Shown: positions 36,217 to 47,020 of the stretch, piece after piece | Layout: every line of letters begins with the position of its first letter | Position numbering within the stretch: the first letter of the stretch is position 1 | Assembly (NCBI GenBank): GCA_963732595.1 | Contig: CAVSZZ010000002.1 | Span: forward strand, 2,232,001 to 2,296,000 | Reading direction: 5' to 3' | DNA from: JAFGXF01 sp963732595 | GTDB taxonomy: Bacteria; Chloroflexota; Anaerolineae; Anaerolineales; Anaerolineaceae | Length of the DNA: 64,000 nt | Position numbers and translations under genes: made by a program | Notes under the pieces: model-generated | What the model was told of the DNA's origin: nothing | The model's input: the letters and a program-made list of their open reading frames with translations, nothing else | The model's database searches: none

Positions 36217-37965
36217 ATGACCGATCCAAACGCATTTACCCTGACCGAAATCCCACGCCCGACCGTCGAGGTGACCTTGCCGGATGGGCGCATCATCAGC
36301 GGACCGCGCAACCTGCCGGTCAGCGAGTTCCTGAGGACGCTGCCCGAATTCAACGAACCGCCCATCCTGGGCGCCGTCATCAACGGCGAACTGCACGAGC
36401 TGACTTATGAAGTGCGGGCGGATGCGCAGGTACGCCCGGTGACCATGGCCGAGGATGATGGCGCGCGCATCTATCGCCGCTCGGTCACATTTTTGATGGA
36501 ATCGGCTTTCGAAGAGCTCTACCCCGCTGCGACCATGTCGGTCGATCATTCGGTCTCGTTCGGCGGCTACTTCTGCCAGGTCATGAACCGGGAACCGCTC
36601 ACCCAGCCCGAGCTGGACATCATCCTGAATCGCATGAATGAACTGGTCGATCAGAACCTGCCGTTCAAGCGCAAGGAAGTCCCGCTCCAGGAAGCCATCG
36701 ATTATTTCATCGAGCGCGGCTACGAGGAAAAGGTGCGCCTGTTGAATTTCCGCCGCAAGAACACACTGGTGTTGTATTCGCTGGGAACACACCGCGATTA
36801 TCACCACGGTTACATGGTGCCATCCACCGGATATTTGCAGTTCTTCGACTTGCAGGCGGTTGGGGACGGTTTTGTCCTGCGCTTCCCGCGCCGCAAGTCG
36901 CCCAAATCCCTGCAACCCATGCCCGACTACCCCAAGCTGCTGGCAGCTTTCCGCCAGTACGGCGACTGGCTTCAGCGCCTGGGGATCGAAAGCGTCGGTT
37001 ACCTGGATGAAGCCATCGAACAGAAGCGCATCTCCGATACCATCCTGGTGTCTGAAGCCCTCCATACCCAGCATATCTCCTCGATCGCGACCCAGATCCT
37101 CGAGCGCAAGGAACCCGTACGGGTGGTCCTGATCGCCGGGCCTTCGTCTTCCGGAAAAACGACCTTCTCCCGCCGGCTGGCGATCCAATTGCTGGCGCAG
37201 GGGCTTTCGCCCTTCGCGCTCGAAATGGACAACTACTTCGTGGATCGTGAGCGAACACCGCGGGATGCCAATGGTGAATTCGATTATGAATCGCTGAATG
37301 CGCTCGACCGGGTACTGCTGAGCGAACATTTGAGCCGCTTGATCGCCGGGGAGGAAGTGCGCCTGCCGCATTATGATTTCAAGACCGGCAAGAGTGTGCT
37401 CGGCGATTTGATCAAGCTGGAAAAGGGGCAGCTGGTCATCCTGGAAGGCATTCACGGGTTGAATCCTGAACTGATCCCGGGCTTCCCGGTGGAACAAACC
37501 TTCCGCATCTACGCCTCCTGCCTGACCCAGCTCAACCTGGACCGCCACAACCGCATCTCGACCACTGACACGCGCCTGCTGCGCCGTATCGTGCGGGATG
37601 CCCGCGAGCGCGGTTACAGCGCGCAGCAAACCATCAGCCGCTGGGAATCGGTCCGCAGGGGTGAAAAGGAACATATCTTCCCATACCAGGAGAATGCGGA
37701 TGTGTTCTTCAACTCCGCCCTGGTGTATGAGCTGGCGGTTCTGAAACCGCTGGTCGAGCCCTTGCTGCGCCAGACCATCTATGGCACCCCCGAATACATC
37801 GAGGCTAAACGACTGCTGGCTTTCCTGACCTGGTTCCTGCCGCTCGAGAAGGAACTCGTGCCGGATAATTCCATCCTGCGCGAATTCACCGGCGGATCGA
37901 TCGTCAAGGATTTCAGGCTGTGGAAGAGTAACGGGATCGGGTTCCTGAACGGCACCCGCGACGTT

Positions 37966-37971
<6 letters not shown>
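36217..37971 (+). CDS. TGS/tRNA-synthetase-like domain fused to uridine kinase
   Basis: This 584-residue protein has three parts. The first is a TGS domain (residues ~12-80, VEVTLPDGRIISGPRNLPVSEF). The second resembles the second additional domain of Thr/Ala-tRNA synthetases (~85-240, with SVDHSVSFGGYF and HRDYHHGYMVPSTG). The third is a C-terminal P-loop kinase of the uridine kinase/phosphoribulokinase family, with Walker A GPSSSGKTT at ~308, DNYFVDRERTPRD and the Asp-containing VILEGIHGLNP. Such fusions occur in many bacteria; the presumed reaction is phosphorylation of uridine or a related nucleoside. It converges with recA, overlapping by 6 bases. Confidence 0.88.
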
Positions 37972-39066
<1,095 letters not shown>

Positions 39067-39094
39067 GCGTTTGTCCTTAAATGAGGATAAATCG

Positions 39095-39122
39095 ATTTTA
39101 GCACAAATGTTCGGTTTGTCAA
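39095..39122 (-). promoter_or_regulatory. recA promoter with candidate SOS box
   Basis: On the minus strand, TTGACA (39122-39117) and TAAAAT (39100-39095) are 16 bp apart, and TGc directly precedes the -10. Inside the spacer is gaacatttgtgc (39112-39101), one mismatch from the GAAC-N4-GTTC LexA consensus of Gram-positive type. Repression by LexA at this position would fit recA. Confidence 0.7.
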
Positions 39123-39143
39123 GCGGTCTGGAACGCGGTCGAT

Positions 39144-40232
39144 TCAGTCGTCTGGTAACCCATCCAGATAACCGGCAAAACCTGTCAGGGTGAAGAAGGT
39201 GACCTCACCTGACCGGATGAAAACACTGTGGTGCAGTTCAGCCCCGCCATAGTAAACGACGATGGCGTATTGTCCGACCGGCAGGTCCCCGATCACCAGG
39301 TTCTCTTTATAGACTGCATCCGTTGTAATGGGACCATTCGCATAGGAAGTGGCAGTCCAGACTTGCTGAGTATCCAGGTGTTCGAGGTGGATCTCCTGCC
39401 CGTAGAGCATGGACCCGTCGGTGTTCAAGATGCGCGCGGCCAGGACGCCGTGGTTGGGCAGGGGGCGGATATACAGTTCAGGGTTGCGTGAGATGAATTC
39501 CGAAGTTCCCCCCAGGCGGACCTCGAGATGAAGGTGCGGGGTTGAGGTGTTGCCGGTCAGGCCCACCTCGCCGACCTTATCACCTTCATTGACATGATCA
39601 CCGATCTCCACAGACGATAAATTCAGGTGGGCATAGATGGTGTAGGGCGTCAGATCGAAGACCTGGGTGTCATGTTTGATGGTGACAGCCCATCCGTAGG
39701 CATTGTCCGCTCCGAGGTTGCTCTCGATGCCAAAACCCACCCAGATCACCTCCCCGGAACCGATCGCATACACCGGTGCGCCGAAATCCGTCATGAAATC
39801 CAGCCCGGTGTGGATCCCGCTGCGGGAACTGAAGTTCGTCCCCGAGCCGTATCTCAGTTCATTGAGCGGCCAAAAGGGGGTTGTACCCTTAAAGGGGCGC
39901 CCAAAAATGAAGTGGCTGGGCAAGGCTGCGGTCTGGGTACCGGAGGTGGTCAGATCGACCGTAAAACCAGTGGGGGATACCATCTCGGTCGGAGTGGACC
40001 GTTCGGTGGGGAGCTTCCCGGGAGTGGGGGTTCGGGAGGGTGTCAGGGCCGCCGCGACCAGGGTGTGGAGGGCTTCCGTCGTGGCATCCATGGTTGCGGT
40101 TATCGCCGTCCCTTCGGGAGTGGCGGGGGCTTTATATTGATTTAATAGATAGGCGAAGCCGGCGCCCGCTCCGGCCAGCAGGACCACCAGGATCCCGATC
40201 AGTACCCATTCGAACGTCGATCTTTTTTTCAT
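39144..40232 (-). CDS. Membrane-anchored M23 family metallopeptidase
   Basis: The 362-residue protein has an N-terminal membrane anchor (residues ~9-30), a Pro/Thr/Ser-rich spacer, and an M23/LytM domain (~125-265). The zinc-binding motifs are SGIHTGLDFMTD (HxxxD) and TPHLHLEVR (HxH). Members usually cleave peptidoglycan cross-bridges or act as regulators of such hydrolases. A C-terminal ~90-residue beta-rich extension (from RPLPNHGVLAARIL) may bind a partner or wall polymer. It lies 18 nt after the TIGR03663-NHL gene on the same strand and is likely co-transcribed with it. Confidence 0.85.
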   Translation of the reverse strand: MKKRSTFEWVLIGILVVLLAGAGAGFAYLLNQYKAPATPEGTAITATMDATTEALHTLVAAALTPSRTPTPGKLPTERSTPTEMVSPTGFTVDLTTSGTQTAALPSHFIFGRPFKGTTPFWPLNELRYGSGTNFSSRSGIHTGLDFMTDFGAPVYAIGSGEVIWVGFGIESNLGADNAYGWAVTIKHDTQVFDLTPYTIYAHLNLSSVEIGDHVNEGDKVGEVGLTGNTSTPHLHLEVRLGGTSEFISRNPELYIRPLPNHGVLAARILNTDGSMLYGQEIHLEHLDTQQVWTATSYANGPITTDAVYKENLVIGDLPVGQYAIVVYYGGAELHHSVFIRSGEVTFFTLTGFAGYLDGLPDD

Positions 40233-40250
40233 CAGATGGGCCGTCCCGGT

Positions 40251-43200
40251 TTAGGGAGCCGGCATTGTGAAACGCATCAGGCGGTTATTGCCTGCATCCG
40301 TGATCCAGACCCCGCCGCTGGCGTCCACAGCGATGCCGGCCGGCATGCCGAAGGTATCGGCTGTGCCGCCGTAATCGCCCCAGTAGCGGATGAAAGCACC
40401 ATCCGTGGTGAATTCGATCACACGATAGCCATCCGGATCGGTGACGAAGAGGTGCCCCGCATTGTCGACCGCCAGGTAGGGTTTATTGTCGAGCGACTGG
40501 CCATACCAGGCCGACAGATCCCATTTGGCGACGGGGATGAACAACAATCCGGATTGATCGGGCTCGAAGACCTGGATGCGCTGATTCCAGGTATCAGCTA
40601 CATAAACCCGGCCAGCCAGGTCAACATCGATGCCGACCGGTTCGTCGAACTGCCCGGCATCGAAGCCGGTCGTTCCGAACTGGGTGATATAGTTGCCATT
40701 GGCGTCAAAGATCGCGACGCGTTTGTTACCGGTGTCGACCACGTAGACATGACCATTGGCGTCCACCGCCACCGCACGCGGGCCCCAGAATGCCTCGGGT
40801 TGCTCGGCCTGGCCGGAGAACCCCCACATCGTGACGAACTTGCCGGCGGAGGTGAATTTCTGGATGCGATAATTCCAGGTGTCGGCCACGTAAACCGACC
40901 CATCCGGACCCACAGCCACATCCCAGGGATTGTTGAAGGTGCCGCCGGGTGCGGCGCCCAGCGTGACATCCGCGAAAGTGCCCCAGCTGGCGATGACTTC
41001 GCCGCTGGTGGTGACATGTTGGATGCGGTTGTTGTTCGTATCGGCAATGTAAAGTGAGCCGTCGGGCGCAATGGCGAGCCCGCGCGGCGCATTGTAGAAG
41101 CCGGCTTCGCTGCCGGTCATGCCAAAGACCGTATCGGCGGTGAAGGTGGTTTGGCCCAACTCGTACGGATCGACCGTCTCGACCTCGGCGGCTTTGACCC
41201 CGTACTGCCATAGCTTGTTGACGATGTCCTTGCGGATGTAAAGCCTGAAGCGGTTGCTGGGTTGCCAATTCGCAAGGGTCAGGGTGGTATTGTTCATCTG
41301 GGCAGCATACTGCGTATAGTCACGATTAAACCAGATCTGGAACAGGGCTGAGCGCATGGCCGGGTTCTTGATGGCATCCCAGACACGCGTCGGGGTCAGG
41401 CTGTAGTAATCCATCATTGGCCACCACAGCCGGGTGTAATCGATGGAGACGAATTCATTGGCAAAGATGGGTTCAGCCGTGCCATAATTGGACTCGCTGA
41501 CGATCACCATGGCATACTCGCGCAGGCTGCGGGTTGGTTTCTCACCGTAGAACTGGTGATTCGGGTAATCGCGCAGGTACCACCAGTAGGGGTACAGACC
41601 ATCATTATCGTAAGCGACCAGGATGTCCTTGCCGCCGGTCGTGCGGTAGGAGACTTCCTCGATCTGCTCCAGGATATCCTTGGGTCCACGGGCGGCATGG
41701 GCGTAGACCAGGAATTCCCTGGCATTGTCATAGTTTATGAATGAAGCCCGATAGGTCGTGCGGATCGTGAGTACCGCCAGGCCGCCGAAGACGACCAGCA
41801 TCAGCAGCTTTTCCAACTGACTGGTCTGCCAATCCCGGGTGAATCGGATGACAAGGTAAATGCAGACGACCGTGAAGACCAGCGCAGCCAGGAATTCACC
41901 GGTGACATTCAACTGCTCGATGGTCTTTCCCATGAAGGGGGTAACCGGTCCCAGCAGGCTCGAGATCATCATCCACAAGCTGACCACGGCGGTCACCAGC
42001 ACCCCGACCAGCAACCAGCCCCTTTTTGCCTGGAACGCCGCGAGATCGAAGGTGTGGAAGAGGTATCCCAGCCCGAAACTGGCAGTCAGGATGGCCGGCA
42101 GGGCGATATGGAGGGTCAACCACGGCATCTTTTCCCCGGCCAGGCTGTAAGCCGCCAGGCTGGTAATGCCCCAGAAGACGAATAAGGCCAGGATGGGGGT
42201 GGATTGCAGGGCAGGCGGTTCGGCTGCCACAGTTTCCGCTGCATCCAGAGTCTCAGGTTCCTCAACATCAGGCAATGGTGATTCATATGGGCTGCCCGGT
42301 CGTGAGCTCCACAGGTGCCTGGCAAAACCGATCACGATGGCAGCCAGCGAAGCGACGATCGGCAGGAATTCGTACATCGGCATCTGGAGGAAGGCAAAGT
42401 AGTACCAGGGTTGGCCGCCGCGCTCGACGCCCTGCTGGGAGAGCCAGTAGCCCAGAGAGCCGATCGCACCGGTGGCAACACCCTGCCCGTTGGTGAAGAA
42501 GGTCGAATATAACAGCACGAAGATGCCGGCGAACAACCCGGCACAGATCAGCCATTGCCGGGGGCGCCACAACCAACCGATCAGGACCGAAACCACTGCT
42601 AAAGCTCCGATCACGATGGTTGAGCGTAGCATACCAGGGTCGTTGTAATCTATCGGATCGTAGCCGAGCCATTTGATGACGAAGGCCGCCAGGATGGGCA
42701 GTACGAGCGTTCCCTGCAGGATCAGCAAGTCGAAGATGCGGAAGCTGCGCAGCCGTTTGAGACCAAATCCAGAGATCAGGAAGAAGATGCTGGCGATTGC
42801 CCCTGCTGTGGCCAGCCCGATGGCGGAAAAGATGATGATGCGCGTAGTCAACGGGTAAGTCATCAGGCTCGTGCCGGCTTCAGCTGCGACCGGTGTGGCT
42901 GTGTTGATCTGAATGGTCGGACTGGTTCCTGAAGTGCCCAGAATTAAAAAGGCTGCCACGGTCGCGAACACGACGGCTATCAACAGGGACAGGATGAATC
43001 CGATCTGGAACATTGGTTTTTTCCAGGGCGCACGGGTCAATCGTTCCACCAGGTAGAACAGGGCAAACAGCAGGGCCTGGGCGGTGTAGATATAAGAGGT
43101 TTCCTTGGAAGTGAAATGCAGCACCATCGCCACCGTCAGCATGACCAGGTAGCGGAACTTACCGGATTCCAGGTAAGCCAGCATGGCGTAGATCAGCAGC

Positions 43201-43664
43201 AAACCGAGAAAGCCGATGATGGCTTCATTGCGGGCATATCGTCCATAGAAAAGGAAGAAGGGTGAGATCAGGAAGAGGAAGCCGGCCACAAGGGCGCCGC
43301 CCCGGCCGAGAAAACGGCGCAGGGCAAAGATGGCCAGGACCACCGTGGCGATGCTGAAGAGCGCATGCGGCAGGCGGGCGGTGAAATCGCTGTCACCAAA
43401 CAGGAAGAAGGAAAAGGCCATGAGCGGGAATTGGAGCGGACCATGCGTGACCGGATCATGGATGTAGCCCTGGCCCTGGTACAACCCCCAGGCTGGCACG
43501 ACATGGTTGACCTCATCGTGGCTCATCACGCGCTCGCCCAGGCCGGCCAGGCGCGAGAAGACGGTCAGCAGGAGGATCAGGCTGATGAGCAGGTGTTCGA
43601 TTGTGAAGTTGGGGAGACTCTTGAAGACGGGTTTATCGAGCCAGGCAGTGCTTTTTGGTGTCAT
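40251..43664 (-). CDS. TIGR03663-type glycosyltransferase 39 membrane protein with C-terminal NHL repeats
   Basis: The 1137-residue protein has about 12-15 membrane spans in its N-terminal half. Residues RVMSHDEVNHVVPAWGLYQG resemble the acidic active-site loop of GT-39/PMT-type glycosyltransferases. The region around DPVTHGPLQF also fits TIGR03663. The C-terminal ~280 residues hold about six NHL repeats (for example DGSLYIADTNNNRIQHV, DGSVYVADTWNYRIQKF, NGHVYVVDTGNKRVAIF), predicting an extracytoplasmic propeller. It may transfer a lipid-linked sugar to exported proteins or glycans. The start at 43664 is chosen because it precedes the first membrane segment with few extra residues. Confidence 0.82.
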   Translation of the reverse strand: MTPKSTAWLDKPVFKSLPNFTIEHLLISLILLLTVFSRLAGLGERVMSHDEVNHVVPAWGLYQGQGYIHDPVTHGPLQFPLMAFSFFLFGDSDFTARLPHALFSIATVVLAIFALRRFLGRGGALVAGFLFLISPFFLFYGRYARNEAIIGFLGLLLIYAMLAYLESGKFRYLVMLTVAMVLHFTSKETSYIYTAQALLFALFYLVERLTRAPWKKPMFQIGFILSLLIAVVFATVAAFLILGTSGTSPTIQINTATPVAAEAGTSLMTYPLTTRIIIFSAIGLATAGAIASIFFLISGFGLKRLRSFRIFDLLILQGTLVLPILAAFVIKWLGYDPIDYNDPGMLRSTIVIGALAVVSVLIGWLWRPRQWLICAGLFAGIFVLLYSTFFTNGQGVATGAIGSLGYWLSQQGVERGGQPWYYFAFLQMPMYEFLPIVASLAAIVIGFARHLWSSRPGSPYESPLPDVEEPETLDAAETVAAEPPALQSTPILALFVFWGITSLAAYSLAGEKMPWLTLHIALPAILTASFGLGYLFHTFDLAAFQAKRGWLLVGVLVTAVVSLWMMISSLLGPVTPFMGKTIEQLNVTGEFLAALVFTVVCIYLVIRFTRDWQTSQLEKLLMLVVFGGLAVLTIRTTYRASFINYDNAREFLVYAHAARGPKDILEQIEEVSYRTTGGKDILVAYDNDGLYPYWWYLRDYPNHQFYGEKPTRSLREYAMVIVSESNYGTAEPIFANEFVSIDYTRLWWPMMDYYSLTPTRVWDAIKNPAMRSALFQIWFNRDYTQYAAQMNNTTLTLANWQPSNRFRLYIRKDIVNKLWQYGVKAAEVETVDPYELGQTTFTADTVFGMTGSEAGFYNAPRGLAIAPDGSLYIADTNNNRIQHVTTSGEVIASWGTFADVTLGAAPGGTFNNPWDVAVGPDGSVYVADTWNYRIQKFTSAGKFVTMWGFSGQAEQPEAFWGPRAVAVDANGHVYVVDTGNKRVAIFDANGNYITQFGTTGFDAGQFDEPVGIDVDLAGRVYVADTWNQRIQVFEPDQSGLLFIPVAKWDLSAWYGQSLDNKPYLAVDNAGHLFVTDPDGYRVIEFTTDGAFIRYWGDYGGTADTFGMPAGIAVDASGGVWITDAGNNRLMRFTMPAP

Positions 43665-43756
43665 AGGGTTTATCGCGGTAGGTTTTATAAAATATGAATA
43701 TACTTGAAAGTAACCGTTCTGGCAAGCGGGTGGTTGATACGATATGATCATTTAAC

Positions 43757-43839
43757 TCGTAGGGGCGGCACGGTGTACCCTATGGGCATGATATGTCCTT
43801 CGGTTGCTGAGCAACCTCGGAAGCGCTGCTCCGCCCTTT
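43757..43839. repeat. Palindromic intergenic element, family B
   Basis: Second well-preserved copy of the element at 27138-27201: aggggcggcacggtgt, an accctatgggcatgata insert, then tgtccttcggttgctgagcaa and ccgccctt. The inner stem ggttgc/gcaacc is conserved. It lies between two divergent genes. Confidence 0.7.
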
Positions 43840-43932
43840 ATAAACCGCGAAGGCTGGAAGAAATGTCTCCTAATTAGTCTTGCCCAGTAATTTGCGGTAG
43901 AATGGAACAGCATCTCAACCTCAGGAAATGAC

Positions 43933-44997
43933 ATGAACCTCGACGATCTCTCAGCCATCAAATCAAACGACCCTGAAAACATGCTGTCTCACATCCTGGC
44001 GCTGCCCGACCAGCTCGACCAGGCCTGGCAGTTGGGTTTCCATTCTGAGCTTGCCTCAGGTGATGGCATCCGCCAGGTCCTGATCGCCGGCATGGGCGGC
44101 TCGGCCATTGGCGCTGACCTCCTGGAGGCTTACACCCGGCCCTTCTGCCGCGTCCCGGTGAGCGTGCATCGCGAGTATGGCCTGCCGGCCTGGGCGGAAG
44201 GAGCGCAGACCCTGGTGATCGCCTCCTCGCACTCGGGCAATACCGAGGAGACCCTCTCGGCATTTTCAGCTGCGCGCGAACGCTGCTGCCGCCTGATGGC
44301 AGTCTCAACGGGCGGCGCCCTGAAAGAGCAGGCCCTGACTGCCAACGCACCCATCCTGCAGTTCGAGCATCACGGCCAGCCGCGCGCTGCCGTCGGTTTC
44401 TCGTTCGGCTTGTTACTGGCTGCCTTCACCCGCCTGGGGCTCATCCCGGATCAAACAGCCGCCCTCAAGTCAGCCTCGGCTGCCATGCGCGAACAGATGA
44501 AAACCCTCATCCCTGAATCACCGGTCAAGGACAACCCGGCCAAGCGCCTGGCGGGTCAGGTGGTTGGACGACTGCCGGTGATCGTCGGCGCTGATTTCCT
44601 GACGCCGGTCGCCCGCCGTTGGAAGGGGCAGTTCAATGAGCTGGCCAAATGCTGGGCGCAATATGACAGCCTGCCGGAGTTCGATCACAACAGCCTGGCG
44701 GGTCTCGAGCAGCCTGACCAGGTTCTGCCTAAATTGATGGTCCTGTTCCTTAATGCAGATGCCAGCCCACAGGAAGATCGACTGCGCGTGGATCTGACCC
44801 GCCGGGTCATGATGACCGAGGGCGTCAACACCGATATCATTAACGCACGAGCTGCCGGCCGGTTGGAAGCGCTGTGGACCCTGGTTCATTACGGCGATTT
44901 CACCGCCTATTACCTGGCCAGTTTATACGGGGCCGATCCAACTCCCATTCCAGCCATCACCTCCCTGAAAGCAGAGATGCAGCGAGCGCGTCAATGA
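43933..44997 (+). CDS. Bifunctional phosphoglucose/phosphomannose isomerase
   Basis: This 354-residue SIS-fold enzyme interconverts glucose-6-phosphate or mannose-6-phosphate with fructose-6-phosphate. The N-terminal SIS domain shows VLIAGMGGSAIGADLL and TLVIASSHSGNTEETL (phosphate-binding Ser/Thr). The second domain includes GADFLTPVARRWKGQFNE and the Glu/His region EFDHNSLAGLEQP typical of the bifunctional PGI/PMI family. Mannose-6-phosphate made here could supply ManC, encoded at 51063-52157, for GDP-mannose synthesis. Its stop overlaps the next start (ATGA). Confidence 0.9.
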   Translation: MNLDDLSAIKSNDPENMLSHILALPDQLDQAWQLGFHSELASGDGIRQVLIAGMGGSAIGADLLEAYTRPFCRVPVSVHREYGLPAWAEGAQTLVIASSHSGNTEETLSAFSAARERCCRLMAVSTGGALKEQALTANAPILQFEHHGQPRAAVGFSFGLLLAAFTRLGLIPDQTAALKSASAAMREQMKTLIPESPVKDNPAKRLAGQVVGRLPVIVGADFLTPVARRWKGQFNELAKCWAQYDSLPEFDHNSLAGLEQPDQVLPKLMVLFLNADASPQEDRLRVDLTRRVMMTEGVNTDIINARAAGRLEALWTLVHYGDFTAYYLASLYGADPTPIPAITSLKAEMQRARQ

Positions 44998-45833
44998 CCG
45001 ATTCTCCGAACCTGGTCTTCATCAAGCTGGGGGGGTCGCTGATCACCGACAAACAGGCAACGCGCACCCCTCGCCGTGAGATCATTAAAATGCTGGCCGG
45101 GACGATCAAAGCAGCCCTGGAACGAAATCACGAGATGCAGCTGTTGATCGGGCATGGCTCTGGCTCTTTCGGGCATGTCTCGGCCGCGCGGTATGGTACG
45201 CGGGATGGGGTGAAATCCCGGGAGGGCTGGCAGGGCTTCCTGGAGGTTTGGCGGGATGCGCGTGAGTTGAATCGCATCGTCCTCGAGATCTTTACCGAAG
45301 CCAGCCTGCCGGTGATCTCCTTTTCCCCCTCGGCCACGACCCTGGCCGCGGATGGTCAGGTGGAATCTTACTCGCTTGACGGCATTCAAAGTGCCCTGAA
45401 GAACGGGTTGATCCCGGTCATCCACGGCGATGTGGTCTTCGACACCGCCCGCGGCGGGACGATCCTCTCGACCGAGGAGTTGTTCGTTCATTTAGCCGGG
45501 CACCTGTCACCCCGGCGCATCCTGCTTGCCGGGTTGGAACCGGGGGTATGGGCGGATTTCCCCATCTGTTCAGCCCTGGTCTCCCTGATCACGCCGGTCA
45601 CCCTGCCGGAGATCGAGGGCAAACTGCGCGGCTCCGCGGCCGTGGATGTGACCGGTGGTATGTTCCAGAAGGTCATCAGCATGCTGGAACTGGTCAAGCA
45701 GAACGAAGGTTTGGAAGTGTCGATATTTTCCGGGGAAGACGAGCAGGCGCTGGCTGCCGCACTGGATGGCGAGGAGGCTGGCACGCTCATCTGCAACCGC
45801 AAAGTGGAATCCTCTCATTCCCATGATGATTGA
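44994..45833 (+). CDS. Isopentenyl phosphate kinase
   Basis: The 279-residue amino-acid-kinase-fold protein starts FIKLGGSLITDKQATRTP and carries GHGSGSFGHVSAARYGT, which includes the His diagnostic of isopentenyl phosphate kinase. The C-terminal DVTGGMFQKV is also typical. The enzyme phosphorylates isopentenyl phosphate to IPP in the alternative mevalonate pathway known from archaea and from Roseiflexus. The start at 44994 overlaps the PGI/PMI stop (ATGA). No other isoprenoid gene is in the window, so the pathway itself is inferred. The fosfomycin-kinase-like relatives are a less likely alternative. Confidence 0.85.
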   Translation: MTDSPNLVFIKLGGSLITDKQATRTPRREIIKMLAGTIKAALERNHEMQLLIGHGSGSFGHVSAARYGTRDGVKSREGWQGFLEVWRDARELNRIVLEIFTEASLPVISFSPSATTLAADGQVESYSLDGIQSALKNGLIPVIHGDVVFDTARGGTILSTEELFVHLAGHLSPRRILLAGLEPGVWADFPICSALVSLITPVTLPEIEGKLRGSAAVDVTGGMFQKVISMLELVKQNEGLEVSIFSGEDEQALAAALDGEEAGTLICNRKVESSHSHDD

Positions 45834-45853
45834 GCTCGAGGAGATGTTCGCGT

Positions 45854-47008
45854 ATGTATTATGACCGCAAGAAGTTGGAGGAGATCGAAGCGCAGAACCT
45901 GGCCGGCTATGCCTGTTTGAGCAGCCAGAGCAAGGGGCGCCGCTACCCGGATGAAGAGCCGGATTACCGCACGGCTTTCCAGCGCGACCGCGACCGCATC
46001 CTGCATACCACCGCTTTCCGCCGCCTGGAATACAAGACTCAGGTGTTCATCAACACCGAGGGCGATTACTACCGCACGCGCCTGACCCACAGCCTGGAGG
46101 TAGCCCAGATCGGCCGCACCATCGCGCGCGCCCTGGGTGCCAACGAGGACCTGGTGGAAGCCATCTGCCTGGCGCACGATATCGGGCACCCGCCCTTCGG
46201 CCATTCCGGCGAGGCCGCCCTGGCGAAATTGATGAAGGATCACGGCGGATTCGACCACAACAAGCAGTCCCTGCGCGTGGTCACCCAGCTCGAACGCCGC
46301 TTTAACGAGTTCCCGGGGCTGAACTTGTCCTGGGAAGTGCTGGAGGGCATGGTCAAGCACGAGTCCGAGTACGACATCTCGGATGCGAATGATTACGATC
46401 CACACCTGCGCGGGCACCTGGAAGCCCAGATCACCAACCTGGCGGATGAGCTGGCTTACACGGCCCACGACCTGGATGATGGCCTGCGTTCCGGCATGAT
46501 CACACCGGCACAGTTGGAGGGCATTACACTCTGGAAGACGCTGGTTGAAGTGGTCGATTGGGAAGGCAACTGCGAATTGGATGATATCAACCGGCACCGC
46601 CTGATCCGGGCATTGATCGGTATCGAGGTTTCTGATTTATTGGGAGCCACCGACGAACGAATCCAACAGGCGCATATCCGGACCCGCGAGGACGTTCAAA
46701 AGCATGCCAGTAACCTGGTGGGCTTCACCGACATTTTACAGCAGCACAACCGGGAACTGAAAACCTTCCTGTATAAGAACCTCTACCGCCACTGGCGCGT
46801 CCTGCGCATGCAAACCAAGGCCGAACGGTTCCTGTTCGACCTGTTCGAAGCCTACCTGGCCGAACCGCGCATCCTGCCCGACAATGCCCGCCTGAACATG
46901 GAAGCGGTGGGTACTGAACGCACCATTTGCGATTACCTGGCCGGGATGACCGACCGCTACGCGTTGGACGAACATGCTCGTCTGTTCGACGCCACAACCT
47001 TACCCTGA
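45854..47008 (+). CDS. dGTP triphosphohydrolase-like HD protein
   Basis: This 384-residue HD-superfamily enzyme would hydrolyse dGTP, or another dNTP, to deoxynucleoside and triphosphate. The metal site is in RTRLTHSLEVAQIGRTIA (His), AICLAHDIGHPPFGHSGE (His-Asp) and the later Asp in LADELAYTAHDLDDG. The N-terminal RRYPDEEPDYRTAFQRDRDRI is typical of the family. I chose ATG 45854 because gaggag lies 9 nt upstream and the previous gene ends at 45833. It is likely part of the operon running from 43933 to greA. Confidence 0.9.
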   Translation: MYYDRKKLEEIEAQNLAGYACLSSQSKGRRYPDEEPDYRTAFQRDRDRILHTTAFRRLEYKTQVFINTEGDYYRTRLTHSLEVAQIGRTIARALGANEDLVEAICLAHDIGHPPFGHSGEAALAKLMKDHGGFDHNKQSLRVVTQLERRFNEFPGLNLSWEVLEGMVKHESEYDISDANDYDPHLRGHLEAQITNLADELAYTAHDLDDGLRSGMITPAQLEGITLWKTLVEVVDWEGNCELDDINRHRLIRALIGIEVSDLLGATDERIQQAHIRTREDVQKHASNLVGFTDILQQHNRELKTFLYKNLYRHWRVLRMQTKAERFLFDLFEAYLAEPRILPDNARLNMEAVGTERTICDYLAGMTDRYALDEHARLFDATTLP

Positions 47009-47020
47009 ACTGGTGAAGAC

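Noticed and set aside
36079..37674. 531-residue open frame on the minus strand
   Set aside because: It lies opposite the uridine kinase-like gene, whose protein has clear domains. The reverse frame has no recognisable motif and is a codon-bias shadow.
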